Shown: piece by piece, positions 26,677-34,496 of the stretch | Position numbering within the stretch: position 1 is the first letter of the stretch | Layout of the letters: every line of letters starts with the position of its first letter | Source of the DNA: Streptosporangiaceae bacterium | GTDB lineage: Bacteria > Actinomycetota > Actinomycetes > Streptosporangiales > Streptosporangiaceae | Direction: 5' to 3' | DNA length: 39,990 bases | Assembly (NCBI GenBank): GCA_019246795.1 | Contig: JAFAPY010000153.1 | Location: 1 to 39,990 of the forward strand | Program-made: the position numbers and the translations under genes | Notes under the pieces: model-generated | What the model was told of the DNA's origin: nothing | What the model saw: the letters and a program-made list of their open reading frames with translations, nothing else | Database searches by the model: none

Positions 26677-27990
26677 TCAGGCCGCCGCTGCGTCGGAGGG
26701 CTGCATGACCGCGCGATGCTGGCGCGCCTGCCGTGGCTGCCACTGCCGCCGCCGCCACGGCAAGGCGGCGATCATGAGGGCGACGACGCCGAAGCTGAGC
26801 AGCATCATCATGGCATTGGCCATCTTCCAGTAGCGCCAGGTCAGCATGTCCATCGGCAGGTAGGCCATGGCCGCGTAACCGCCGAGCACCACCTGCAGCG
26901 GGATCGACAGCCGGGTGGGCCGGGCGGTGGCCGACGGCGCCTGCCACAGCAGGTACTGGCTGCCGAACGACGGCGTGATCGCCACCAGCGCTGTCGTGGT
27001 CGCCGTCGCGACATCCAGGGGATGGGCGCGGCGCCACCACCACACCGCGAGCAGCGCCCCGGCCATGGCGGCCTTGGTGCCGATCGACCCGACGTTCAGC
27101 CACAGCGGGTCCTGCCAGATCGGAAGGTTGGACTTATGAACATGAAGAGCCAGCCACAGCCCCGCCCAGGTCCAGTTCCCCGTGACGGGATGGTAGCCAG
27201 TGATCACCCTGGCGATATAGGGCAGCTTGGCGGCCGGCGTGCCGACGGTGACCGGCAGCGACACGAACAGCAGCGCCGGGACCCCGGCGGCTCCGGCCGC
27301 GAACTGCCAACGGCGGCGCCATGAGGGCAGCGCCAGCAGCAGGGCCGGGCCGAAGAGCACCGGCCAGGTCTTGATGGCGATCCCCAGGCCGAGCAGGATT
27401 CCCGCGGCGGCGGCCATACGGCCGGAGACCAGCGGGCCGCCCCGCAAGACGATGGCGAACGCGGCAAGGGACAGCAGCAGGCACGCGGGCTCCATTTGGC
27501 CGTGCAGGCTGCTGACCAGGATCGCCAGCGGATTACAGGCGTACTGGAACCGGCGCAGCGCCGCCCGATCGCCGGCGGCGCCGGCAACCACGCCGACCAG
27601 CACGACGACGCCGAGGTCGAACGCGATCGCCATGATCCGGACGATGATCGCCCACGACAGGTGCAGGTGCAGGTCCGCCCAGTAGGCTCCGGCAAGCAGG
27701 AAAGCGTATGCGGGCAGGTAATCCCAGCCTGATGGCCGGGCGTTCAGGATCGGGTCCTGGTGGTGCAGGACGTTGTACCCCGCGACCTGGAAGTCGTAGG
27801 CCACGTCGAACGGCCGAAGACGGTATGTCACGGCCAGCATCACCAGCCGCAGCAGCGCGGCGGTGTAGACGGCCAGCGCCAGCGAGGGACGCCACTGGCG
27901 GCGCTGCGCCAGCAGCATCAGCGCCGCGCCGAGCGCGACAAGCAGCAGGGCGGCCGCACACTGGGCGGGGCTGAGCCATCGGTACGTCAC
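26677..27990 (-). CDS. GT87/DUF2029-like membrane glycosyltransferase
   Basis: The 437-residue protein is almost entirely membrane-embedded (about ten helices from CAAALLLVALGAALMLL onward). After helix 2, RLRPFDVAYDFQVAGYNVLHHQDPI carries an acidic site in the first outer loop, as in alpha-mannosyltransferases of the GT-C class. WDYLPAYAFLLAG, ACNPLAILVSSLHGQMEPACLLLSLAAF and GLGIAIKTWPVLFGPALLLAL resemble actinobacterial GT87 enzymes that extend mannose or arabinose chains from polyprenyl-phosphate sugars. The acceptor is unknown. GTG start, with a GAGGGGG ribosome-binding site. The gene is convergent with the preceding GT-C gene and stands downstream of the sigma gene on the same strand, but a hairpin lies between them. 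Confidence 0.78.
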   Translation of the reverse strand: MTYRWLSPAQCAAALLLVALGAALMLLAQRRQWRPSLALAVYTAALLRLVMLAVTYRLRPFDVAYDFQVAGYNVLHHQDPILNARPSGWDYLPAYAFLLAGAYWADLHLHLSWAIIVRIMAIAFDLGVVVLVGVVAGAAGDRAALRRFQYACNPLAILVSSLHGQMEPACLLLSLAAFAIVLRGGPLVSGRMAAAAGILLGLGIAIKTWPVLFGPALLLALPSWRRRWQFAAGAAGVPALLFVSLPVTVGTPAAKLPYIARVITGYHPVTGNWTWAGLWLALHVHKSNLPIWQDPLWLNVGSIGTKAAMAGALLAVWWWRRAHPLDVATATTTALVAITPSFGSQYLLWQAPSATARPTRLSIPLQVVLGGYAAMAYLPMDMLTWRYWKMANAMMMLLSFGVVALMIAALPWRRRQWQPRQARQHRAVMQPSDAAAA

Positions 27991-28044
27991 GCAACCCCCT
28001 CAGCGCGTGAATCAGCCGCCGGGAGGGTGCAGCCTGGCCCACCT

Positions 28045-28077
28045 CCTGCTTCGGCCCGCTGCGCGCAGCGCAGCAGG
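28045..28077 (-). terminator. hairpin downstream of the sigma factor gene
   Basis: CCTGCT and AGCAGG flank an inner 14-bp palindrome CGCTGCGCGCAGCG. The structure lies in the 203-bp gap between the sigma gene and the GT87-like gene. No T-run follows. Confidence 0.45.
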
Positions 28078-28193
28078 CCGTGCGCGTGACTGCGTTACCC
28101 GGTGCGTGTCCGTCTGGTTACCGGCCTTACCGGACGATCATATGCTGCCGGCGGCCGTCGTCCCTAACCGGCGCGCCCGTCCGCGCTGGGCCA

Positions 28194-28778
28194 TCAGGCG
28201 CCGGACGACCCGGCGCGCACCGCGCCGCCGAGACCGCTGGCCAGCAGCCGCTCCTTGATCTTCCTGCGGCCGCGGTGCAGCCGGGACATGACGGTGCCGA
28301 CCGGCGTCCCCATGATCTCGGCGATCTCGCGGTAGGGGTAGCCCTCGATGTCGGCCAGGTAGACCGCGGTGCGGAACTCGCCGGGCAGCTCGCGCAGCGC
28401 CCGCAGCAGGTCCGAGTCGGTGGTCCGGTCCAGTGCCTGCGCCTCGGCCGACGGCACGGGCGGCGCGAGCCGGTCCGCGGACATCTGCCATTCGGCCAGG
28501 TCCCCGCCGAGGGCTTGCTGCGGTTCCCGGCGCCGCTTCCGGTACACGTTGATGAACGTGGTGGTGAGGATCCGGTTCAGCCACGCCCGCAGGTTGGTGC
28601 CCGGGGTGAACTGGCCGAACGCCGCGTAGGCCTTGGCCGACGCTTCCTGGACCAGGTCCTCGGCGTCGGTGGGGTTCCTGGTCATCCGGAGCGCGGCGGG
28701 GTAGAGCTGGCCCAGCTGCGGGATGACATCGCGCTCGAATCGCGCGCGATCCTCGCTGGAGTGTTCGGCTCGGCTCAT
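28194..28778 (-). CDS. ECF sigma factor, SigR/SigH-like
   Basis: The 194-residue protein has sigma regions 2 (about 20-90: [47 protein letters not shown]) and 4 (about 125-182: [51 protein letters not shown]). [11 protein letters not shown] and the REPQQ linker closely resemble SigR/SigH, the thiol-oxidative-stress sigma factors of actinomycetes. These are normally followed by the zinc anti-sigma RsrA/RshA (HxxxCxxC). Only 203 bp separate this stop from the next gene and no such protein is encoded there. The C-terminal tail [13 protein letters not shown] is low complexity. ATG start with GGAG seven bases upstream. Autoregulation by the SigR-type GGAAT-N18-GTT promoter is not evident. Confidence 0.9.
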   Translation of the reverse strand: MSRAEHSSEDRARFERDVIPQLGQLYPAALRMTRNPTDAEDLVQEASAKAYAAFGQFTPGTNLRAWLNRILTTTFINVYRKRRREPQQALGGDLAEWQMSADRLAPPVPSAEAQALDRTTDSDLLRALRELPGEFRTAVYLADIEGYPYREIAEIMGTPVGTVMSRLHRGRRKIKERLLASGLGGAVRAGSSGA

Positions 28779-28805
28779 GTCGGCTCCGTTGTCTTCATCT
28801 CACTG

Positions 28806-28811
28806 TATATA
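28806..28811 (-). promoter_or_regulatory. candidate sigma-gene -10 element
   Basis: TATATA in an unusually A/T-rich patch, about 30 bp upstream of the sigma start. TTTCTG fifteen bases further upstream may be a weak -35. This looks like a vegetative rather than SigR-type promoter. Confidence 0.35.
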
Positions 28812-28968
28812 GACGCATCAGCGGGCCAGAAAGGTACCCCGTGTTGCGGAAATCACGTATCTGGCTGCCGGGACTGCTGATTCCCGGCAGGCTGCAGCGA
28901 CCATGCTGCCCGGGCGGGCCGCGAGCACGCTGAACGGCAGCTGCGAGCTAGCTGAGGACGGCCCGCCG

Positions 28969-30594
28969 CTAGATCCAGCCCTTGCCGACGCGGTACCACA
29001 TGTGGCTCAGCCAGTCCGGGTAGGGAATGACCTTGGCGGCGAGAATCGGGTAGAAGTACCAGAACATCAGCAGCACGCACAGCAGGTACGCGCCGACGAT
29101 GCCGGCGCCGACCGAGCGGCGTACCACGCTGGCCGACGCGGGCCCGAGGATCAGCCCCAGGCACAGCACGATGGACAAGATCAGGAACGGCTCGAACTCC
29201 AGCGCGTAGTAATAGAACTTGGTCCGGCTTACCAGCGGGAACCACGGCGCCCAGCCGGCGAGCACGCCCAGCAGCACCGCGCCGGCCCGCCAGTCCCGGT
29301 GCAGCAGCCACCAGCCCAGGCAGAACACCAGGGCGAGGATGGACCCCCACCAGATCGCCGGGGTGCCCAGCGCCAGGACCTCCTGGGACCACGTCGGACC
29401 GGTGCAGCCGGAGGCAGGGCAGGTATGCGAGGCTCCCGCGACCGGCCCGCTGTAGGACTCGTAGAAGAAGGCGACCGGCCTGGTGATCAGCAGCCAGTCC
29501 CAGGGCTGCGACTGGTAGGCGTGCGGGGCGTGCAGGCCGAGCCCGAAGGAGATCGCCTGCACGTGGTACTCCCACAGCGAGTACAGCGCCGAGATCACCG
29601 GGGTGGTCACGCCGTGCAGCTGCGCGTAGTTCCTGTCGTAGCCGGTGCTGGTCGCGAACCAGCCGCTCCACGTCGCGATGTAGACGGCCAGCGGGATCAC
29701 CAGCAGCGTCAGCGGCAGCCACACGGCCTCGCGCAGCGCGCCGCGCACGTAGGACGGCAGGCCCGCGGCCCGGCGGCCGCCGATCTCCCAGGCGATAAAC
29801 AACGCGGCGAACCCGACGATGTACCAGGCCGCATCCCACTTGGTCCCGACCGCCAGGCCGAGCAGGATCCCGCAGGCCGCCTGCCACTTGCGCAGGCCGA
29901 GCCGCGGCCCGCGCTCGCCGCCCTCGCCGCGCGCGGCGCGCTCGGCCAGCCTGGCCCGGGACTGGTCCCGGTCGATGAGCATGGCTCCGAACGCGGCGAG
30001 CACGAAGAACATCAGGAAGATGTCCAGGATCCCGGTCCGCGACAGCACGAACTCCAGGCCGTCCAGCGCCATCAGCAGCCCGGCGATGCAGCCGAGCAGG
30101 GTGGACCGGGTCAGCCTGCGGCCGATGCGGCACACCAGCAAGATGGCCAGCGACCCGAACACGGCGGCCGAGAACCGCCAGCCGAACGAGTTCAGGCCGA
30201 ACAGCCACTCGCCCACCGCGATGAGCAGCTTGCCCGCCTCCGGCTGCACCACGTACTCGCCACAGCTGGTGCCGCTGCAGGCCTGCCATAGACCGGTGGT
30301 GTGCCCCTGCAGGATCAGCGTGTCGGCGTTATGGACCGGGATCCACTCGACGCCGTGGTGCAGGATGCTCCACGCGTCCTTGATGTAGTAGGTCTCGTCG
30401 AAGACGATCGCCCGCGGTACCTGCAGCCGGTTGAACCGCAGGAACGCGCCGAACGCGGTGACCAGCAGCGCGCCGAGCCAGCTCCATGGCCCGTCGTCGG
30501 GCATCGGCGACGCCAGCCGGGCGCGCAGTGCCGCCACCCGGCTGGATCGGCCGGTGGCTGGCGTGGCAGGCAGGTCAGCCTCGGTAGCCGTCAT
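28969..30594 (-). CDS. pmt: polyprenyl-phosphate-mannose:protein mannosyltransferase
   Basis: This 541-residue GT39 enzyme transfers mannose from polyprenyl-phosphate-mannose to Ser/Thr of exported proteins. The catalytic first loop reads RAIVFDETYYIKDAWSILHHGVEW (DE motif near residue 70). GEYVVQPEAGKLLIAVGEWLFG, FSAAVFGSLAILLVCRI, DGLEFVLSRTGILDIFLMFFVLAAF, and later KFYYYALEFEPFLILS match actinobacterial Pmt, with about eleven helices and a C-terminal WLSHMWYRVGKGWI. Start ATG 30594 is chosen because TACCAT lies seven bases upstream; further upstream starts lack ribosome-binding sites. It is divergent from rsmI, as in M. tuberculosis (Rv1002c/Rv1003). It would use donor made by a polyprenyl-phosphate-mannose synthase such as the GT2 at 33.1 kb. 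Confidence 0.93.
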   Translation of the reverse strand: MTATEADLPATPATGRSSRVAALRARLASPMPDDGPWSWLGALLVTAFGAFLRFNRLQVPRAIVFDETYYIKDAWSILHHGVEWIPVHNADTLILQGHTTGLWQACSGTSCGEYVVQPEAGKLLIAVGEWLFGLNSFGWRFSAAVFGSLAILLVCRIGRRLTRSTLLGCIAGLLMALDGLEFVLSRTGILDIFLMFFVLAAFGAMLIDRDQSRARLAERAARGEGGERGPRLGLRKWQAACGILLGLAVGTKWDAAWYIVGFAALFIAWEIGGRRAAGLPSYVRGALREAVWLPLTLLVIPLAVYIATWSGWFATSTGYDRNYAQLHGVTTPVISALYSLWEYHVQAISFGLGLHAPHAYQSQPWDWLLITRPVAFFYESYSGPVAGASHTCPASGCTGPTWSQEVLALGTPAIWWGSILALVFCLGWWLLHRDWRAGAVLLGVLAGWAPWFPLVSRTKFYYYALEFEPFLILSIVLCLGLILGPASASVVRRSVGAGIVGAYLLCVLLMFWYFYPILAAKVIPYPDWLSHMWYRVGKGWI

Positions 30595-30601
30595 CGGGCA
30601 C

Positions 30602-30607
30602 ATGGTA
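30602..30607 (-). promoter_or_regulatory. -10 element for leaderless pmt mRNA
   Basis: TACCAT is followed by GTGCCCG (seven bases) and the ATG at 30594. No ribosome-binding site is visible upstream of this ATG. Confidence 0.55.
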
Positions 30608-30643
30608 CCGGCGGTATCGCGCAGCGAGCCGCGCCGCATGGTA

Positions 30644-30649
30644 AAGAAT
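30644..30649 (+). promoter_or_regulatory. possible -10 element for leaderless rsmI mRNA
   Basis: AAGAAT agrees with TATAAT at four positions and is followed by GCGACTC (seven bases) and ATG at 30657. It is weaker than the other leaderless candidates, and the ATG at 30648 overlaps it. Confidence 0.35.
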
Positions 30650-30656
30650 GCGACTC

Positions 30657-31508
30657 ATGGCCCGACCTGACGCTGAGCAGACGGGGGTGCTCATGCTTGC
30701 CGCGGTCCCGATCGGCCGGGCGGACGACGCGTCGCCCCGGCTGGCGGCCGAGCTGGCGAGCGCGACCCTCATCGCGGCCGAGGACACCCGCCGGGTGCGC
30801 TGGCTGGCGGCGAGCCTGCACGTCGAGCTGCGGGCGCGCCTGGTTTCCTACTATGACGCGGTGGAGACGCGCCGCACCGCTGGCTTGCTCGGCGAGCTGC
30901 GGGCGGGCCAGGACATCCTGCTCGTCACCGACGCGGGGACGCCCGGCATCAGCGATCCCGGGTACCGGCTGACCGCCGCCGCGGCCGCGGCGGGCATCAG
31001 GGTGACGGCGCTGCCGGGCCCGTCCGCGGTGACGACCGCGCTGGCCGTCTCCGGGCTGCCCACCGACAGGTTCTGCTTCGAGGGGTTCCCGCCGCGGCGC
31101 CGCGGGGAGCGGGCCCGGCGCTTCGCGGACCTGGCCGCCGACGCCCGCACCCAGGTCTTCTTCGAGTCCGGCCGCAGGCTGGCGCGCACGCTGGCTGAAC
31201 TCGCCGCCTCACACGGCGCCGGGCGCGCGGCCGTGGTATGCCGCGAGCTCACCAAGCCGCACGAGCAGATCGTCCGCGGCGCGCTGGCCGAGCTGGCCAG
31301 CTGGGCAGCGCCCGCGCAGTCCCCGGATGCCCAGGACAGCTCAGTGCTGTCTGGAGCGCGCGCGTCGGGCGAGCCGCCGTGCGGCCGCTCAGTGCCTGCT
31401 GGAGCGCGCACGTCGGGCTCAGGCGCCGTCCGCGGCGAGATCACGCTCGTGGTCGCCGGTGCCGGACGCCGCAGGCGGGTCAGCGGCCCGGCGCCGCCGG
31501 CCCGCTAG
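30657..31508 (+). CDS. rsmI: 16S rRNA 2'-O-ribose C1402 methyltransferase
   Basis: The protein (283 residues from this start) methylates the ribose of C1402 in 16S rRNA. It has the tetrapyrrole-methylase fold: AAVPIGRADDASPRLAAEL, AAEDTRRVRWLA, VSYYDAVETRR, LVTDAGTPGISDPGYRL, ALPGPSAVTTALAVSGLPTDRFCFEGFPPRR, and FFESGRRLARTLAELA, with the TKPHEQIVRG acceptor motif. Between LASWAAP and the final VRGEITLVVAGA, about 40 low-complexity residues are inserted, encoded by two in-frame copies of the dispersed repeat. The last 90 bp overlap the 3' end of the convergent GT-C gene. Starts at 30648, 30657 or 30693 are all possible; I prefer 30657. Confidence 0.92.
   Translation: MARPDAEQTGVLMLAAVPIGRADDASPRLAAELASATLIAAEDTRRVRWLAASLHVELRARLVSYYDAVETRRTAGLLGELRAGQDILLVTDAGTPGISDPGYRLTAAAAAAGIRVTALPGPSAVTTALAVSGLPTDRFCFEGFPPRRRGERARRFADLAADARTQVFFESGRRLARTLAELAASHGAGRAAVVCRELTKPHEQIVRGALAELASWAAPAQSPDAQDSSVLSGARASGEPPCGRSVPAGARTSGSGAVRGEITLVVAGAGRRRRVSGPAPPAR
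31340..31373 (+). repeat. GC-rich dispersed repeat, copy C (inside rsmI)
   Basis: The copy reads CTCAGTGCTGTCTGGAGCGC, then GCGCGTCGGGCGAG. It starts 48 bp (16 codons) before copy D and encodes SSVLSGARASGE. It is the closest match to copy A. Confidence 0.75.
31388..31422 (+). repeat. GC-rich dispersed repeat, copy D (inside rsmI)
   Basis: The copy reads CTCAGTGCCTGCTGGAGCGC, then GCACGTCGGGCTCAG. It encodes SVPAGARTSGSG of RsmI. On the opposite strand its terminal CTCAG gives the TGA stop of the convergent membrane protein gene at 31419, just as copy B does for the small gene at 13410. Confidence 0.75.
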
Positions 31509-32972
31509 CCGCCGCAGCGCTGCGGCGCCCGGACTGCCCGGGCTGAAGGCGATCACCGCCGCCAGGCAGGCGAACGGCACCGCGGGCAGCACGTACCGGT
31601 AGTCGAACTCGGCGGTGGCCGCCGGGATGGCGATCAGCGCGAAGGAGATCGCCCACGGCAGCAGCGCCTCCCCGCCGAGCCGCCGCCAGGCCAGCACGAT
31701 GCCGCCGAGCCCGACCAGCAGGATGAGCCCGTACACGGTGCCGGGCAGCCACACGTACCGCTGGTAGCCGCGGATGACCGGGGCGAACGGGCTGACCAGC
31801 CGGGTGTTCGGGTTGCCGTGCGCGTAGGCGGCCGCCCAGGAGTCCCACCTGCCGATGTGGCCCTTGTCCCATGACGGGATCGGCGTTGCCTTGTCGCCGA
31901 ACACGTACTCGTCGTAGGTCTGCGTGTTCGGGAACACGTACCGCTTCCAGGCGAACACCCGCCCGGTGTCGTCGATGACCGTCCTGAGGTAGTCCAGCGG
32001 TTGTGCCTCGATGGCGCGGATGGCGAAGTTCTCCGCGAGCTGGTTGGGCAGCGGGGCGAACTTCGACGGCGGGAGCCGGTCGAGCGGGGACGACGGGTCC
32101 CAGATGTACTCCTGGGCGATCGGCCGCTGGTCCGGCGGCACAATGGTGCACAAGAACAGCTCGTTGGCGGGCACGTGCATCTCGGAGCACTCGGCGAAGG
32201 TCATCACCCGCGAGTAGAGGAACACGCCGCCTGCTTCCTCCATCGCCAGCTGCCCGTGCTCCAGGTCGAACACGGCGATGTAGCCGGCCACCGGAACCAG
32301 GCACGCCGCGATCGCGGCCGCGACCTTGCGCCAGCCGATGCGCCTGATGATCATGTAGACGGCGAAAAGGGCCAGCAGCGGCAGCGCGACGGACCGCACG
32401 ACGTCCGCGATGCCGAGCAGCAGCCCCACCAGAGCGCACCTGCGCAGCGACGGGTCCGGATCCCACAGCAGCAGCACCGCGGCCAGCACGATCAGGAACA
32501 GGAACGGCACGTCGGCCATGATCAGATGCTCGAGCTCGATCTCGAACCCGTCGTAGAGCACCGGGACCGCCGCCAGCGTTGCCAGCCAGGCGGGGACGCC
32601 GAACCGGTGTCTGGCCAGCGCGTACACCATGACCGCGACCGCCAGGCCCATGAGATGTTGCAGGATTGTTATGAGAGCGTAGCTGTGAAAGGGCTCCAGG
32701 ATTCGCAGCCCGATGTTGTACCCGGACACCCGGGTGGGGTCGAGGGAGAGATGGACGGTGTTCGACAGGTACTCGAACGAGTCGTTGAACCAGGCCTGCC
32801 ACTGGTAGCCGAGCTCCGCGTCGGCGCGCAGCAGCACCGCCGGGATACACACGATGATGAACAGCCGGTGGCCCGACCAGGTGCGCGCCGCCAGCCCCCG
32901 GAACCTGGCAAATCCGGGCCAGGCGCGCGCCGCCGACGGCGCACGCGCCGCGGCCTCAGGCATTACCCTCAA
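31419..32972 (-). CDS. large membrane protein, GT-C-like
   Basis: The 517-residue protein has about ten hydrophobic helices: HRLFIIVCIPAVLLRADAEL, ITILQHLMGLAVAVMVYALA, VPFLFLIVLAAVLLLW, and GTVYGLILLVGLGGIVLAW among them. Between helices 1 and 2, QWQAWFNDSFEYLSNTVHL has the Asp/Glu pair expected of GT-C glycosyltransferases. A large outer loop (about 255-395), with TFAECSEMHVPANELFLCTIVPPDQ and DTGRVFAWKRYVFP, follows. I do not recognise a named family. The start is TTG at 32972, seven bases after AGGAGG; the ATG at 32963 has no well-placed site. The gene is divergent from the GT2 gene and overlaps rsmI by 90 bp at its 3' end. Its last 30 residues are basic and low complexity. Confidence 0.72.
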   Translation of the reverse strand: MRVMPEAAARAPSAARAWPGFARFRGLAARTWSGHRLFIIVCIPAVLLRADAELGYQWQAWFNDSFEYLSNTVHLSLDPTRVSGYNIGLRILEPFHSYALITILQHLMGLAVAVMVYALARHRFGVPAWLATLAAVPVLYDGFEIELEHLIMADVPFLFLIVLAAVLLLWDPDPSLRRCALVGLLLGIADVVRSVALPLLALFAVYMIIRRIGWRKVAAAIAACLVPVAGYIAVFDLEHGQLAMEEAGGVFLYSRVMTFAECSEMHVPANELFLCTIVPPDQRPIAQEYIWDPSSPLDRLPPSKFAPLPNQLAENFAIRAIEAQPLDYLRTVIDDTGRVFAWKRYVFPNTQTYDEYVFGDKATPIPSWDKGHIGRWDSWAAAYAHGNPNTRLVSPFAPVIRGYQRYVWLPGTVYGLILLVGLGGIVLAWRRLGGEALLPWAISFALIAIPAATAEFDYRYVLPAVPFACLAAVIAFSPGSPGAAALRRLAGRRRRAADPPAASGTGDHERDLAADGA

Positions 32973-33119
32973 GCCGTACCCTCCTGTGCTGAGCTGATAA
33001 CCCCGACAACGACCAAGCGGCTGGGTCCGGATGCATTCGTCCCCCGCCTACCGTAATACGATGCGCGACCGATCCTGTCCCCGACCACCGGATCGGCGAC
33101 CGTGAAGGAGAAAAAGACA
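32973..33119. other. divergent promoter region, GT-C / GT2
   Basis: This 147-bp gap has TACGAT at about 33058-33063 as a candidate -10 for the GT2 gene, in an A/T-richer patch (CCGTAATACGATG), and TTATCA near 32995-33000 as a weak candidate on the minus strand. No gene is visible. Confidence 0.35.
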
Positions 33120-34493
33120 GTGGAGCTGACCGTGGTCATGCCCTGCCTCAACGAGGCGGAGACCGTGGCGACCTGCGTCCGCAAGGCCGTGGGGTTCCTG
33201 GAGGAAAGCGGCATCAGCGGCGAGGTGGTCATCGCCGACAACGGCAGCACGGACGGCAGCCAGCAGCTGGCCGCCGGCGCGGGCGCGCGCGTGGTCCCGG
33301 TCAGCGAGAAGGGGTACGGCAACGCGCTGATGGGCGGCATCGTCGCGGCCCGGGGGACGTACGTCATCATGGGCGATGCCGACGACAGCTATGACTTCAC
33401 CGGCCTGATGCCGTTCGTCACCGAGCTGCGCAAGGGCGCGGACCTGGTGATGGGAAACCGCTTCAAAGGCGGCATCGCGCCGGGCGCCATGCCGCCATTG
33501 CACAAGTACCTCGGCAACCCGGTGCTCAGCTTCATCGGCCGGCTGTTCTTCGGCAGCGGGATCGGCGACTTCCACTGCGGGCTGCGCGGGTTCAGGCGCG
33601 ACAGCGTGCTGGCGCTGGGCCTGCAGGCGACCGGGATGGAGTTCGCCTCGGAGATGGTGGTCAAGGCGACGCTGGCCGGCCAGCGCGTGACCGAGGTACC
33701 CACCACGCTGGCCAAGGACGGGCGGAGCAGGCCGCCGCACCTGCACACCTGGCGGGACGGCTGGCGGCACCTGCGCTTCTTGCTGCTGTACAGCCCGCGC
33801 TGGCTGTTCTTCCTGCCCGGCCTGGTGCTGCTGATCGCGGGAGTGGTGATCGGCGCGATCGTGGCGCCGCACCCGTTCAGCATCGGCCCGGTGACTTTTG
33901 ACGTGGACACGCTGGTCGCGGCCTCGGCGATGGTCGTCATCGGCTTCCAGTCCGTGCTGTTCTGGCTGTTCACCCAGGTCTACGCCGGCTCGGAGGGCTT
34001 CCTGCCGGAAGAGCCGAAGGTCCAGCGGATGCTGGGCAAGCTGAGCCTGGAGCGCGGGCTGATTCTGGGCGGCCTGATCGGCCTGGCCGGCCTGGCCGGC
34101 CTGATCGTCTCGCTGCTGTACTGGAACGGCCAGAAGTTCGGCCAGCTCAACTACGAGCACTCGCTGCGGCTGATGATCCCGTCGGTGACCGCGCTGATCG
34201 TGAGCTGCCAGGTTGTCTTGGGCACGTTCTTCCTGTCGATCCTCGGCATCAGGCATGCGCGCCATCCCGCCGCGGTCTCGCCGCCGTCTGCTGTCACGCC
34301 GTCTGCTGTCACGCCGTCTGCTGCCACGCCGTCTGCTGCCACGCCGTCTGCTGCCACGCCGTCTGCTGCTACCGAGCCCGGCGTCGCCGCAGAGGCTCCC
34401 GCGGCCGCGCCGGCTTCCGGCGCCGGCCCGCAGCCAGCGGGCAACCGCGCTGTTAATCACCGTGAGCAGCCGGCCGCTGCCCGTAGGCTTTAA
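33120..34493 (+). CDS. GT2 glycosyltransferase, polyprenyl-phosphate sugar synthase-like
   Basis: This protein has 457 residues from GTG 33120 (a GTG at 33102 is also in frame, but AAGGAG at 33105-33110 favours 33120). The GT-A domain starts ELTVVMPCLNEAETVATCV, with ADNGSTDGS, metal-binding GDADDSYDF, the GNRFKGG segment, and FHCGLRGFRRDSV near residues 150-170. This matches the dolichol-phosphate-mannose/glucose synthase group fused to a membrane part. Three or four helices follow (WLFFLPGLVLLIAGVVIGAIV; LVAASAMVVIGFQSVLFWLF; LILGGLIGLAGLAGLIVSLLY; LIVSCQVVLGTFFLSILGI). The tail has six PSAAT-type repeats. It could make polyprenyl-phosphate sugar for Pmt and the GT-C enzymes nearby. metG begins three bases after its stop. 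Confidence 0.86.
   Translation: MELTVVMPCLNEAETVATCVRKAVGFLEESGISGEVVIADNGSTDGSQQLAAGAGARVVPVSEKGYGNALMGGIVAARGTYVIMGDADDSYDFTGLMPFVTELRKGADLVMGNRFKGGIAPGAMPPLHKYLGNPVLSFIGRLFFGSGIGDFHCGLRGFRRDSVLALGLQATGMEFASEMVVKATLAGQRVTEVPTTLAKDGRSRPPHLHTWRDGWRHLRFLLLYSPRWLFFLPGLVLLIAGVVIGAIVAPHPFSIGPVTFDVDTLVAASAMVVIGFQSVLFWLFTQVYAGSEGFLPEEPKVQRMLGKLSLERGLILGGLIGLAGLAGLIVSLLYWNGQKFGQLNYEHSLRLMIPSVTALIVSCQVVLGTFFLSILGIRHARHPAAVSPPSAVTPSAVTPSAATPSAATPSAATPSAATEPGVAAEAPAAAPASGAGPQPAGNRAVNHREQPAAARRL
34284..34373 (+). repeat. six tandem 15-bp repeats in the GT2 tail
   Basis: The unit CCGTCTGCTGCCACG (T or C at the eleventh base) occurs six times in register, the last copy diverged. It encodes PSAVT/PSAAT repeats in the cytoplasmic C-terminal tail. 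Such arrays change length easily by slippage. Confidence 0.9.
34484..34489 (+). promoter_or_regulatory. -10 element for leaderless metG mRNA
   Basis: TAGGCT, then TTAACGC (seven bases), then ATG. It covers the last codons of the GT2 gene, whose stop TAA lies inside the spacer. The hexamer and spacing equal those of argS, so metG can be transcribed separately from the GT2 gene. Confidence 0.65.
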
Positions 34494-34496
34494 CGC

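Noticed and set aside
24221-27103. Minus-strand open frame of 960 codons opposite the TagF-like and GT-C genes
   Set aside because: It is antisense to well-supported genes, with shadow-type composition and no motifs.
27991-28193. Possible tRNA or small RNA in the gap below the sigma gene
   Set aside because: Stem-forming sequences are present, but no cloverleaf, T-loop GTTC motif or CCA-adjacent end fits; a terminator explains the palindrome better.
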